This document shows positions 31,526 to 44,100 of a stretch of 64,000 bases of DNA, in pieces. Source of the DNA: Raffaelea ambrosiae (taxonomy: Eukaryota > Ascomycota > Sordariomycetes > Ophiostomatales > Ophiostomataceae); assembly GCA_002778195.1 (NCBI GenBank), contig PCDI01000001.1, positions 3,364,857-3,428,856 on the forward strand, given 5' to 3'. The position numbers and the translations under genes are program-made. The notes below the pieces were generated by a model. It did no database searches. It was not told the origin of the DNA and saw only the letters and a program-made list of their open reading frames with translations. Each line of letters opens with the position of its first letter. Position 1 is the stretch's first letter.

Positions 31526-33319
31526 TTACAAGGCCGCTTCTGCGTCCTTTGTCGGCTTGGCGTTCTCGACCTGGGCCAGCTCGGTCTTGTCTGAATCACT
31601 GGCTGCGCGGCTGTCGTACTTTTCAAAAATGGCCGCAATTTCTTCCAGGGAGTGGCCTCTGGTTTCGGGGAAGAGGACGTAAATCACAACAAACAGAATG
31701 GCCAGAATGCAGCAGAACAGAATGTAGTACTTCCAGCCCAGGCTGCTCATGGCGACCGGGTTCACAAACTGGCTCGTGACCAAGCCCAAAAAGGTGGTCC
31801 CGAATGTGATGGCCACGCCGCGCGCGCGCAGCGAGTACGCAAAGATCTCCACGGGGTAGGCCAGCAGCAGCGGCGACCAGGCGATGTCGTAGAAGAAGTA
31901 GCAGATGAAGATGAACACGACCACCACGGTGCCCAGGTTGTGGTGGGCGGCCGTGTCGGTGGTAAAGAGCGCCGTCAGCGCTGTCCAGATGACGTACGCG
32001 ACCAGCATGCCGGCCACCGAGACGAGGAACAGCGTGCGGCGGCCCAGCCGGTCGATCATCAGCGCGCCTGCCAGGACCGAGGCCAGCCAGTTGAAGACCT
32101 GCAGACAGCCGTTGATCAGCGTCTGGTCCTTGGTCTGGGTGATGCCGACCGTGTTGAGCACCAGCGTCAGGTAGTAGGTCACCACGCTGATGCCGTTCCA
32201 GATGGAGAAGAAGCCGACAATCGACGCGATCAGGGTGCGGCGCCGGTTGCTCGGCGTGCGGAGCAGGTCAATGTACGACGTGCGGCTCAAGGCCTCCCGC
32301 TCCGAGACGACACTCGCGCGGATCTGGGCCATCTCGTAGTCGATGAATGCTACGACCTCGCGGTCGTCGCTGCGGTCGCCCCCGTGCCACTTCATCAGGA
32401 GCCGGCGGGCTTCGTCCTCGCGGCCCTGGGCCACCAGCCAGCGAGGAGACTCGGGCACGAAGAACAAGGCGGCCAGCTGCAGCAAGGGAAGCGAGCCCTG
32501 CAGGATGGAGGGAATCCGCCAACTCCACTCTGATTCGAGAAAGGCCGTGCCATAGGTGGACCAAGCGGCATAAATGGAGCCCACATACTATTTCGACATG
32601 TTCGCTGTTAATTTGAAAAACCAAACGAAAGAGAGAGAGAATAGAAGGTGAGATAAAAGACGTACAAAGAAAGTCTGATACAGGGCCGTCGCCTTGCCAC
32701 GGTGGGTCGGATATGCCAGCTCGGCGACAAGAATGGGAGACGGCTGGACGACAAAGGCAGTGAAAAGACCAAGAAGGAAGCGCGACACGACAAACATGGG
32801 CATGTTCACACTGGCGCCCTGTATGGCGGTGGCAGCAAGCAGGCAGATGAGGCCAAAGCACAAGGGAGGCTTGCGGCCATAGCGATCGACCAGCCAACCG
32901 GCTGGGCCGATGCCGACAATCTTGCCCACGGAGTAAATGGCATTGATGAGCCCCAGTGTGGATGATGAGGGGTGGTGAAAATATGTTTTCCATGTTTGTA
33001 GAGATTGCAGACCGTTCATCAGCGAGCCTGGATCATGGGTGTTAGCGTGTGTGGATATGGAGAGTGTGTATCTGCAAGATGCCTCGTACCATCAAATCCA
33101 ATCGTCGCTGCAGACATGAGTGGTACGAGAAGAAAGAGGTTCAGCAACGCCAGATGCTTCGTGCGATACCAAGGTTTGGGATGGACAGGCAAAACCTGGA
33201 GATGGTCAGCAACACTGGGCAATCTCATTATTGAAGGTTGGGTATCGTACATCGGCCAGTTCAAGCCCAACGGCAAAACCGTCGCCAGTTTCGGCGGCTG
33301 GGCTCTCCTTGTGCGCCAT
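31526..33319 (-). CDS. MFS transporter, sugar-porter family
   Basis: Exons 33319..33251, 33195..33090, 33027..32666 and 32587..31526 give 532 aa. Sugar-porter signatures are all present: GFDGSLMNGLQ (spliced across an intron), GWLVDRYGRKP, FFVPESPRWLVAQGRE, MIDRLGRRTLFLVS and the terminal FPETRGHSLEEIAAIFE. About twelve hydrophobic spans can be counted. The subfamily resembles fungal lactose/hexose permease-like transporters, which in ascomycetes also include carriers for quinate and other aromatic acids. Its place at the edge of the gentisate genes suggests uptake of an aromatic acid, but a sugar substrate cannot be excluded. Confidence 0.85.
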
Positions 33320-35007
33320 TGTGTGTGCTTGCAGCCAAACAGTAGAGAATCTGCGAGTGCACAGCTATTCGATTTTTCAAAGAACAATGATGCAGTGAAA
33401 AGAAAGAGGCAAAGCATGAGAAAACAGGGAAATGGACGAAAACAAACTTTATGGCTACGAGTACACAGACCGTCTTCTGTAAAATCTCTTCCGACCTGGA
33501 GTCTGGCCCCGAAAATTGTTAGACTACCCCCATGCAAATTTCCCCAGGTTGTTTGTTATGCGGGGGCCGGGGAACCCGAGAGGATTCTTGGTCTCGGAGC
33601 GTGCTCGTGGCGATGTGGACGTTCCGAGATCTTATCGGTGGAGACTGTTTGTAGGATTTCCCACCCTCAGAGCCACTGAACAAAGACCGAAAAACTGTTC
33701 ACGCGGTGAGAAATATGATGAACACGATTGGATTTGAATGGGTTGTCACCGCATCCAAAGGGTGGAGGATAGCCGATGGATTCTTGGGACCATTTCTACT
33801 TTGGTCTGCCATGTCAAAGATTCACTGTGCGTGTCAAAGACGTTCAAGTTCTTCAATATTTAGCACTGCGATCTTGTCGACCCTCGACATCTTGCTCAGA
33901 ATATACATCCAACTTGTGGCTATCTTGGGAGCATTGCGCTTGCCCACAAGGCATTCCGATGGACTTTTTCAGTGATGGTGTGCCTTGGTGCCTTGATGTT
34001 CGAGACACAGGTCCTCGGCAAATCACAACCCCACGAAGACAGTGAAACTAATGTACCAGCACAAGGTACTAGGAGCGATGCAGGCAACGCAGATCTTCAT
34101 TGCATTCGCTGAGCAACCAGTAATAAATCAAATCCCAGATTCGGGACTGCTCCACTTTTCGGAACCTTCCCCAGATGGCCTTCCGAGGTGGACATCACGG
34201 CTCCGAAACCACGTCGAGGGATGTATGGTACGAATAGAGAAACCCCATCTATCCGAAACACACCATCTGCAAAAGGATTCCAGATTTGTACGTCTTGGAG
34301 CTGCTCGAATCGACGGGCTTGTTGTCGATAACAAGCAGTCCAAGATGAGTGTAGCAAGGGCCAGCAATACTGTTGATCGAGATGATGCTACAGCGTTAAT
34401 CTTCCGTGTGTTCAGAAAATAAACGTTCCGAAAATCAGTCTGGAATAGATATAGATAAACTACAAGGCTCGGGAGGAAACGTGCATATTAATCGGGTATG
34501 GTCCATTGAATCGGTGAAGCTGGACTTGATACAGCTGGATTGCCGGTTGAACGGACTGGAGTTGCAGTCAACTAGGGGTCAAAAAAGCTCAAGGGGGGTC
34601 AAGAAAGCTCAAGGAGGGTCAAGAAAGCTCAAGGGTCAACGAAAAAGCTTAAGGGGGCAAAATATAGCTAGGTACTTATAGGGGTATAAATCCCTTTTTT
34701 ACATAAATGCCCGCTATATGAACGTACCCTTTGAGAATTTTTGGACCCCCATTTGACTGTTAACTAGCTAGCCAATAATATTGCGCATAGTTGGTTCAGG
34801 CGGCCTTACTGTGATGTCCGCGCCACAACACAGCTCCAGCCACAGATCAGCCTTCCCGCATTTGGCGTCCGCGGATTTCTAAGGCTACAGGCGCAGCTCA
34901 ACATCCCTCTCGAATTCTACCCCGTCCACGGGTTGACGACGACAACCACACCCTACAATCCCATACACGAATAGATCCACACGCGTACTGTCACTCGTCT
35001 TGTCACA
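33320..35007. other. AT-richer intergenic stretch, no supported gene
   Basis: 1.7 kb that is visibly richer in A/T than its surroundings between about 33700 and 34800. Short ORFs (for example 34042-34422) show no known similarity. It may hold decayed mobile DNA, but I could identify no transposon domain. Confidence 0.45.
34575..34655. repeat. Four ~20-bp tandem units (GGGTCAAGAAAGCTCAAG)
   Basis: Four imperfect head-to-tail copies, each with an AAGCT(C/T)AAG core, in the AT-richer intergenic stretch. Confidence 0.9.
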
Positions 35008-36436
35008 ATGAGTGCTTCGCCGCTCCTCGCGATCCCAACGGACGCGTTGCAGCAGTCGTCACGACCGGCCTCCGTCTTGCCATCGCGGCCACAGACATCT
35101 TCGAATGGGGGCACTCCAGGGGCAGCAGCAGGAGCAGCAACGAGCACGCATACTGCTTCGGAAGCCAAGTCGAGCCACAAGCACGCAGCGCCACCACACC
35201 GCAAACACAGCATCACCATGGACGTGGCCGAGCGGCTGAACGAGGAAGAGAAGAACAAATACATTCGAGGTGGGTGAAAAGGAGATCAAACAAACAAACC
35301 AGGAAAAAAAAAAAAAAAAAAAACGACGAGATCATTCTCTTCCCCACTTTCCTCCCTGCTGATGCTGTCCCTTTTTCTCAGGAAAGGAACTCGGCGAGGG
35401 TACCTATGCCGTCGTCTACGAGGGCCGGCTCCGCGCCGACCCGACGCAGCTGGTGGCCATCAAGAAGATCAAGGTGCAAAAGGAGTATCTCGACGGCATC
35501 GCGCCCGACGCCGTCCGCGAGATCAAGTTCTTGCAAGAGCTGCGCCACCCCAACATTGTCGCCCTCCACAGCGTGTACTCCACGCGCGACCAGAACCTGC
35601 ACCTCGTGCTGGAGCACCTGCCCCGCGGCGACCTGGAAATGCTCATCCGCGACACCGCCGCCGTCCGCTACGGCGCCGCCGACATCAAGGCCTGGATGGG
35701 CATGCTGTGCCGCGCCGTGTGCTTCTGCCACGACCGCGCCGTCCTCCACCGCGACATCAAGCCCAACAATCTGCTCGTCGCCGCCGACGGCGCCCTCAAG
35801 CTGGCCGATTTCGGCCTCGCCCGCGCCTGCGCCGACCCCTACCGGCCCATGACCGCCAACGTGATCACGCGCTGGTACCGCCCGCCCGAGCTGCTCTTTG
35901 GCGTGCGCCACTACACCGGCGCCGTCGACGTGTGGTCCGTCGGCCTCGTCTTCGCCGAGCTCGTCATCCGCAACCCCTACCTGCCCGGCAACACCGAGAT
36001 GGAGCAGATCTCGCTCATCTGCCGCGCCCTCGGCACCCCCACCGAGGACAACTGGCCCGGCGTCACGCGCCTCGACGCCTACCACACCGTGCCCCAGGAC
36101 CGCATCTACCCCGTGCCCGGCCGCGACACGTTCTTGGGGCCCTTTGGCACCGTCGGCCACGAGGGCGTCGACCTCCTGATGCGCTCCCTCGTGCTGGACC
36201 CGCGCAAGCGCATCACCGCGCGCGCCATGCTGGGCCACGCCTGGTGGCACACCGAGCCCCGGCCCACGCGCACGGAGGACCTGCCGCGGCGCAACGTCGC
36301 CCAGGCCGAAAAAGAAAAAGAAAAGGAGCGCGCCATGGCCAAGGTGGCGGCCGATCTGAAGCGGCGGCCGGGCATGGTGGACACCGAGGACCGAGGCGCG
36401 AAAGTTGCACGCCGGTTGGATTTCGGGCGCAAGTAG
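35008..36436 (+). CDS. kin28: Cyclin-dependent kinase 7 / Kin28 (TFIIH kinase)
   Basis: The product would phosphorylate the RNA polymerase II C-terminal domain as the TFIIH kinase. Exons 35008..35269 and 35382..36436 join in phase 1 to give 438 aa. The kinase core is complete: ELGEGTYAVVYEG (P-loop), VAIKKIKV (Lys115), the C-helix APDAVREIKFLQEL, LHRDIKPNNLL (Asp212), ADFGLAR (Asp230) and the T-loop MTANVITRWYRPPELLFG with Thr245 as the likely activating residue. The C-helix and T-loop point to CDK7/Kin28 rather than Cdc28. The first 70 residues are a low-complexity extension. Met71 (MDVAERLNEEEKNKY) matches the family start and may be the true or an alternative start. The C-terminus is basic. 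Confidence 0.9.
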
Positions 36437-36876
36437 TGGGGGGGGGGGGAGGATGTCCCCTAAAAAAGAATAGAGGCAAGAGCTGTCAATGAGGGCGGCA
36501 AAAATTGGTGCATTTAATGTTTTATCTATACACGGACTGGAAGCATATCACAAGGTTGGTTGGCGTTTTCAGGGGAGGGGAAAATGGAAAATAATAGAAA
36601 AACGAAACGACTGAACGCGGAAAATATGGCGTCTTTTTTTTTGTCTTTTTTTCTTCTCTCTTCGTTCATCCAAATGCGACTGTTTCTTTTTGGGGACCTC
36701 CCCTTTTGTGTCTTGTCCATGCTGCTCTCCTCGTAAATGCCCAGGAATGTTTCCCCCCTAGTATAATTTCATTACGAAAGCGTGTGTTTGTGTATATGCA
36801 ATCAGCCCCGAAATAGCCACCCTTGAGCCATAACATCATCCTCTCTCATGCCCACCCTCCTCCGTCCTTGTTTGAA
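36437..36876. other. Convergent intergenic region
   Basis: 440 bp between the stops of kin28 and recyclin. T- and G-runs are present. No gene seen. Confidence 0.5.
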
Positions 36877-39628
36877 CTACATCAGACAGCACTCCAGTCC
36901 GTACATGGCCCGCTCCACGTCCCGCTTCACCTGGTACCAGTCTGCCCGACGCTCGGCAAACTCGTACACCTCTTCTGCTCGGAACACTCCGCCAAACCGG
37001 TCCCCGTCCGCAATGATCACTGCCATCTCCTTGGCGTGGTGCTTTGCGTCGATCAGATACAGCTGGCTCAGTTCCCGCAGCGCCCGGAAGTAGGCCAGCA
37101 GATCCTGGTTGCGCAGCGTCCGTATGTAATCAAAGTACAGCGTCATGTCCGCAATGACGTGCACCGCACCAGCCATGCTGATGCGCTGCCGCTTCAGGTG
37201 CTTGCACACAGCCGTGAACAGCCGCAGGCCCACCTCGCCGTTGAACACGTCCAGCATTGTCTTTTCCGTGCTGCCCTTGAGCATGTTGGTGTGGCCCCGG
37301 ACCAGCGCCACCACGCGCTCCGCCGTCCTAGTCGGCCCCAGGTCCTCCACACCGCCAAACGCAACGCCGCTGGCGGCACCGCCGCCGGCGCCGGCACTGC
37401 CGTTGCCATTGCCGCTGCTGTCTCCTCCCAGACCCGGTGACGCCGTTATACCACCCCCCGATGTTGGCGTCGACGTGCCGCTTGTTGCGCTGCCTATGAT
37501 GCTGGTCCGCGTGCCATTCAAGAAGGACAGTCCGCTGTCCGGCGCAGCATCGGCCGACTCTGGATAGTAGTCGGTCGGCTTCTGCGTCGTGGCGCAAATG
37601 TACTCGACCTCGTCCATCAACACGTCGATGCCCTTGTTGAGTCCTGCCGCCACGCTCTCGTCGACCATCTGCTCAAACCGCTTCTTGGCCACGCCGGCCG
37701 GGTCGAGGAAGTCGTTGCGATCCACAATCTTGGGACTGGCCAGCTGCTGCTCGTAAAACACGTCGATCATCTGCGAGATCAGGTCGCCCACGTTCACCAA
37801 CTCGATAAAGGTCATCAGCGGTGCCACGCCGCCGTCATCGCCATTGGCGTTGGCGGCTCCGCCACCCGCGCCTGCACGGTGATGTTGCACTTCCCGCGGG
37901 TTGTACTGTGACAGGTGCTTGATCGCTCGCTCGAATCCGACCTTGAGATGCCCGTTGCCCAGCACGCGCAGCAGCACCACAAAAATGCTTTCGCACTGCT
38001 CGCGGGCCTCGCCAGCCGGCTGGCCGCCCAGCTGCACAAACACAGCTGCCCTGCTCAGACTGGACTTGGCTGCGTGCACGAGATTCAGTGCCATCTCGAT
38101 GCTGAAGAGAGACTTGATGCCTTCCAGTCGGGACGCCATCAGGGCTGCTTTGGCTGCCAGCTCGTCGTCCGGCGCCTTTTCTGGCAGGCTCGGCGTCGCC
38201 CGGCCAGAGGGTGTGGTGAAGCTCTGTTGCGAAGGCTGGGCTGGCGGCAGGGACAGATTGGAACCGTCCGTCGGTGTGGTTGCTGCCTTGGCCGCACTGG
38301 TACTGCTGGAGCTGGTGCCGAACGGATTGCCCAGCAACTGCCCAGGCAGCGTCACTGGCATCATGACCACCTTTTTGAAGGAGCTCAGAAAGTCGTTCTT
38401 GACTTCGCGCCGGTTGAAGTTGGCCATGTAGAACGACTCCACGCTGGCATCCTGCTCCGACAGCTTCTTCTCCCAGTCTGTCACTTCAGCCTCGGCATGC
38501 TTGGTGAAGAAGTCCAGCTCCTCCTGCAGGTAGAGGTCCATGTGCGGCTCAAATGTCTTGTAGGCGATCTCCTTGGCCTTGCGTAGTCGCACCCGCGGCG
38601 TCCAGGCGTTTTCGCCGTCCTCGTCGTCGTCGTCGTTGTCGTCGTCCTTCTTGTCGTTGTCTTCTGGCTTCTTTTTGCCTAGCCGTTCCGCCAGCTTGCT
38701 GCTCATTCCCTGCCCGTGATGTGCCCCAGGTACTGGCAACCCGCTCTTGGCGGCCGCTTCTGCTGCCGCAGCAGCTTCTGCTTCCTTCTTGATCACATCC
38801 GCCCCTTTGGGGGGCTCCAGCTCCCTGAGAAATTGCAGACACTGCTCAAACAGACCGGACACTGCTTTCAGATATGCCGGCAGACTGCGCTCGTGTGTCT
38901 CGTCTAGCAACGGCGTGATGTACTCCATGATAATGTCCTCCCGTACCTTGTCGACAAACTGCCAAAACACGCCCGCCGGCTTCGGGAAAATGTGGCCAAT
39001 GATGACGCCCTGTTCATTCACCTTCCAAGCGAGGCCCTCAAAAAACTTGCGCGACGGCTCCAGGGTGATCATTTCCTCGGCATGTCCAGGCGCCGTGGGC
39101 GCGCCCCAGGCCGACGCTGCTTGGCTAGCGGGCGCCAGCCGGAGGCAGTCCATGGCGTTGGTGGCGGCCACATCGCGGTCCGTGAAGATGGGGTGTTTCT
39201 GAATGAACAGATCGATGCCGGCCGTGCTGCCATTGAGCACATCCAGGACGTACGCATACTTGTGCATGCGCCCGTCCACATCCCAGAACTCGTATCCTTG
39301 TTCAAACTCGCGCAGCACGGCGCCCTCAAAGATGCTCGTCATGGTGTTCATCTTCTCCTCGCGCTGGCGCCATCCCTGCGACCAGTCGCTGCGGGAAAAA
39401 ACGCGCAGGTTGGCCAGCATCTGAGCCTGGCGCTCGGGATCACGGAAGACCTTGAAGACGATGGGATCGGCATGGGTTTTCGCGCGTATGAGGTCCCAGT
39501 AGAAGGGAGCGAGGGCGCCGTAGACCTTGGCGTATTCTTGCCGGGCATAGCCGCGGATGCTGCGGACATTCTTGAAGACGTTGAGGACGGCATCGGGGTC
39601 TTGGGCAGGGTTTCCGGGGGTCGCTGTT

Positions 39629-39664
<36 letters not shown>

Positions 39665-40332
39665 GTCGTTGCTGTCGCTGGTGTCTGCTGTGGCCCGCCG
39701 CCGCCGCCGATCGACAACGTCTCAAAACCGTCTCGTAGCTGCGCTTGCTGCTGCTGTTGTTGCTGCAATTGTTGCTGCCGAAGCTGTCTCTTTCGTTCTT
39801 CTTCCAGCGAAGCGTCGAACAGCGTCGTGCTCCCACTGGCCGTTCGCTTTCCGCCAGGCACAACGCCACCGCCACCACCTATTGGGCCGGCCGCTGCGCC
39901 TGATGCTGCCGCCGCCGCCGCTGCTGCTGCCTCGCGTCGTCGCCGGGCCACGGCCTCTTCGAATCGTCGTCGCGCCTCTTTCTCGTTCCAGGCACCCATG
40001 CTCTGCAGACGAACCACCCACCGCGTGTCGTCGTAGACCATCTCGCGCATGCGGCGACACGTTTGGGCGAAGCGCATCTGGTCGGATACGGGGAGGTAGT
40101 CCAGAATGGTCGCGAGAATCTCTGCGAAGGCCCGTCAGTACCACGCCATGCGACCAAGGCGAAAACGGTTCTTCCTTCACTTCTCTCTTGCGCACTCACC
40201 TAATGGCAAGACTGCCTTGGCCTCGATAATCTCCATCGCCTTGAGTGCGCCGAGGATGCTGTTGCTCTGGTACCCCGGCGGCACGATGGGCCGGCCACCG
40301 CCGATAGGGCGGCTGCCGTAGGTCGTCGGCAT
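36877..40332 (-). CDS. rcy1: Recyclin-1 (F-box, Sec10-like, CAAX protein)
   Basis: Exons 40332..40200 and 40121..36877 join in phase 1 to give 1125 aa. Recyclin-1 is an F-box protein with exocyst Sec10-like sequence that acts in endosomal recycling and polarised secretion. The F-box spans the splice junction: LPLEILATILDYLPVSDQMR then FAQTCRRMREMVYDDTRWV. The Sec10-like region includes WAPFYWD-like and FRDPERQAQMLANL stretches, VDEVRED-type segments, YLQEELDFFTKHAEAEVTDW and YICATTQKPTDYYP. The last four residues are CCLM, a CAAX prenylation box as known for yeast Rcy1. PolyQ and Ala-rich runs in the N-terminal third and an acidic DDNDDDDEDGE run are lineage additions. Confidence 0.9.
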
Positions 40333-41117
40333 GTTGGGTGTTTACTCGGGGCGACAAAAGGGCTTCCGGTTCGAGTCGACAGGATGGCAGGTGATGAGAT
40401 GGTTTTTGATCGAGTCCGCGGGGGGGGAAAATCACTTGAAAAGCCCAACACAGCTGGGACCCAGTGCGCTTCGAGACATCGGCAATCAGTGGCGTCCAAC
40501 CACGGGAAATCGGAGTATATTATGGGTCTTTGTCTGCTTCAGCTGGCGTTGGCGCGGTCGTCGATGTCAAGGGGGTTGAAGCTTCTTTTCGGGCTGTGCT
40601 CAGTCTTGACAGCAAGGGGCTGCAAGCTTGGAAAGAATGGCTGGCGCGCCGTTGTTCAGGTTAGTCTGCCAAGAAGGGGGGCGGCATTGGCGGGGAAGGA
40701 GCGGAATATTGGAGACTTAGCTAATTATTAACTACCCCTTACGCTTAAAACAAGCTGACGGAAGCCACGACCACCATGTTTTACTTTCGGCAGGCATGTT
40801 ACTGGTCTGAACCATGGAAAGCACAACGTTGTCAGCTGTTGTCATCTGCTTACAGTGAACTGCAGGCATACAACATTCTAGCGGCGTTCTTTTTTCCCTT
40901 CTTTCACGGTACGTGTGTATTACACGTAGCTCGCAACGGTTATAGCGTGCATCAATCATAAATAGAAAAAGAAAAACGGAGAAACGCAAAACAGGCTCGT
41001 CGTGCGTCGTATATCGTGTGTACAAAATAAGAACCAACATCGAAAAACATGCCGGCATCAATCCAGACCGCCCGGGTCTGTAGACATCCCACAGATCTCT
41101 TCGAAATCAATTCTCCT
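40333..41117. other. Intergenic; recyclin promoter and Irc20-like 3' flank
   Basis: 0.8 kb with no gene recognised. A TATTATGGG stretch and several short palindromes are present without clear meaning. Confidence 0.5.
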
Positions 41118-44100
41118 CTAGTCATCCAGCTCAACGACGGCCCCCTGCCCCTGCTGCTGCCCCTGCTGCTGCTGGCGTTCCTCTGCTGCATTAGCAGCCA
41201 AGTAGCGACGGACCACCAGGTTGTTCCGTAGCCGGTCCTCGTTAGCGGCCTCAACCACCCGCTGCGGCTGCTGCTGCGCCAAGTTGCCAAACAGACACGT
41301 CCACAGATCGCCCTTGGCCACCTCCTCGCCGGACATCTTGCCCTTGCTCATCAGCTTGGACAGCTGGGCCTCCTGCATCTCCAGCGAGTTGGCCAGCTCG
41401 AGGTTGCTGTCCAGAAGCTCTGGCGTCGACACCTTGGACTTGCCCTTGAGGCTGCGGTCCATGTGCTCCATCCGCCGCTGCACGGACAGGTTGTAGATGG
41501 ACTCTTCCACCGTGCCGTCCACAATATAGAGCCACACCGTCGTCTCCTGCTTCTGCCCGATCCGATGCACTCGTGCAATCGCCTGCAGCTCCAGGGCTGT
41601 GTTGAGCAGCGGCTCGCACAGGATCACGTGGCTGGCGTTGACCAGGTTCAGGCCGCTCGAGTGCGCCCGCGCGTGCAACAAAAAGCATTCAATACTCGGA
41701 TCCTCTTGGAACTTGCTGATACCATCGCGATCTGCATAACGCGAATAGCCAATCTGGTGCTGCCTGAACGCCTGTGCGATGACGTTTAAGAAGTCTGGGA
41801 ACCTGCGAAGGATGTTAGTTAGCAGCTGTTTTACTATCAGCATTCAGGCGGAGGAGGCGGGCGATAAACGTACTGAGAAAAGACGATGGTCTTGGTGCCG
41901 GGGTCGGATGCGCGTAGCCACAGCAGATGACGTATGAGCGTGTCCACCTTGGTAGTGAAAGACGGACCGGGCAAGTCAATGTTCTTGATCTCTTCCAGCT
42001 TTTGTGCGTTGAAGTCGGAATAAATGCCAGTCTTCTTGTTGCGTTGAGGACTTGCTTGTTGCTGCTGTTGCTGTTCTTGACTGTCGTCGTTGGCACCTTC
42101 GCTCACGACCTTGAGCGCCTGCGGCTTCAAGACAATGTCGTGCAGATTGTTGGCATTGAGCTTCCTCTTGCACATGGGGCAGTTGTGGTGCGCCTGGAAC
42201 CAGAGCGTGATGCACCCTTTGCAGAAGCGGTGACCACAGACAGTCAGCACACCAATCGTAAAGGTCGACTGACAGATAACACAGAGTCGTGACTCTTCGC
42301 TGGCATCGGCGTCCTTCAGATGAAGCACTGTATGGGATGTTAGAGAACACAAACACAAAATATTGAAAGATGAACAGAGATTCCTGCCAGCCCATCCTTC
42401 TTAAGCCAATGATACGTTTACTCACAATACCTGTGCTTCGACTCGGTCGTGGCCACCGCCCGCCGCAGATCGCCCTCTTCCCGGATGCACGCAGCCATGG
42501 CATCCTCGTCCTTCTCGCCCTCGTACAGAGATACCATGTCGGACACAATCTGCAGCTGGCGGTAGTAGGCAATGCGTCGGTTGAGTGCGGTGCGAATTTG
42601 GGTCACTTCCTGTTCCAGTGCCGTGTTGGCCTTCAGCTGTTTGGTCTGCTGGTTCATTGCGCTGTTCAGCTGTGCCGAGACGCACTCCAGCTCGACCTGA
42701 GCCCGGCGGTTGCCTCGGTTGGCTCGGTCGCGCAGACGCGTGGCAATGTCGCGCAGGTCCACCATAGCCGCCCGTAGCGACCGCACGTTGTCTTCTTCCG
42801 GAATTTTGTACTTCTCGCGCTCACTGAACAGCTGCAGCATGAGTTCCGGGGCAGGTCCGTCGCCGTCGTTCGCCATCTGCGACGCTTGCCGCTCCTCATA
42901 CAGGGTGAGGCCGCTGGGTGCGAGGCCAGTCAAGATCGAGTTGCGGTCACTGATGGCCAGTTTCAGGATGGTGAGGTAGGCCTGGATCTCATCCTGCACC
43001 TTGGTCGAGCTTTCGTATTCATTGCCGGTGACTTCGACATCGTCGTCTTCATCCACAAGATCTTTCAGAAGAAGCTGGATGACAGCTTCGCGCCAGTCGT
43101 CGATTTGGTTGGCCTGGGCGTCGAGCATCATAACAAGCCGCTCCATATCGGCGCCGATGCTGCGGCCCTCAATACCGATTGGGTACTCGAAGCTGCATTC
43201 GGGGAGTGTGACAAAGCCTTGAGACTCCGCCTTGCCTGCAAGGTCGTCCATCAGGGCCATAGCCTTACTGCGACTTTCATGCAAGATTTCCTGCCGGACA
43301 CTTTTCGCCCTCTCGTATGCTTCGACCTCGAGCTTTTCCAGCTCCTTGAACTCGTCGGAATCAGGCGTTGTCATCTCCGCGTTCGACTTGATCTGGAAGT
43401 AGGCGTTGGCAACAAAGAACTCTGCCTTGTGCTGGATCTCCAAAGCGTAACGGAGATCTCGCTGCACGTCTGCAACACGGCCGGAGGCTGCCTTGTCTTC
43501 ATCTTCATCATCGCTGTCATCTTCCTCCTCCGGCTTGGCGTGGCCGGCCGCCTTCGCTTCCTCCTCCGCTTTCTTGATCTCCTCCTTCAATTTATCCCGT
43601 GCTTCTTGCACCAGGATCTTGGCTTCTTCCACGCCTTCCTTCCAAATTTCCAGTGCTGTTCGCACCCTCGGCGAGTTCTCAAGGAGTTGGCCTCGCTTCA
43701 GCTTTTGGTTCAGCAAGGTGCGCTTGTCCACAAGAAGTGCACTTGCACTTTGGTGGATCATGGCATCGAGAACCTCGGACACTGTGCGCATCGGACCAGC
43801 CCTATGCCCCAAGGCTCTGCGGTTCTGTTCACCAATCTCCGGGTGGAGTGTGGTCTGTCGCAGACGGTTCAGGGCATTGCGCATCGCCTCCAGCACGGCC
43901 GAGTCTTCCGGGTCCCATTCGCCGTGCAAAGGCGCACCCTGCGTGTCCAGGCCGCACGCTTGGGCAAGCTGCTGGAACAAGCTCTGGTAATGCTGCTCTT
44001 CAACTGCACTGAAAGGCATCGTGATGACATAGCGCTTCTGCGGTGGAATAGACAGCTCGTCGCCCACTGCCCGTTTAGTATGCCGCAGAGCAATGCGGCC

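Noticed and set aside
35362..36492. 376-codon plus-strand ORF in another frame
   Set aside because: Overlaps the kinase exon and is Arg/His/Pro-rich; the kinase frame carries every catalytic motif.
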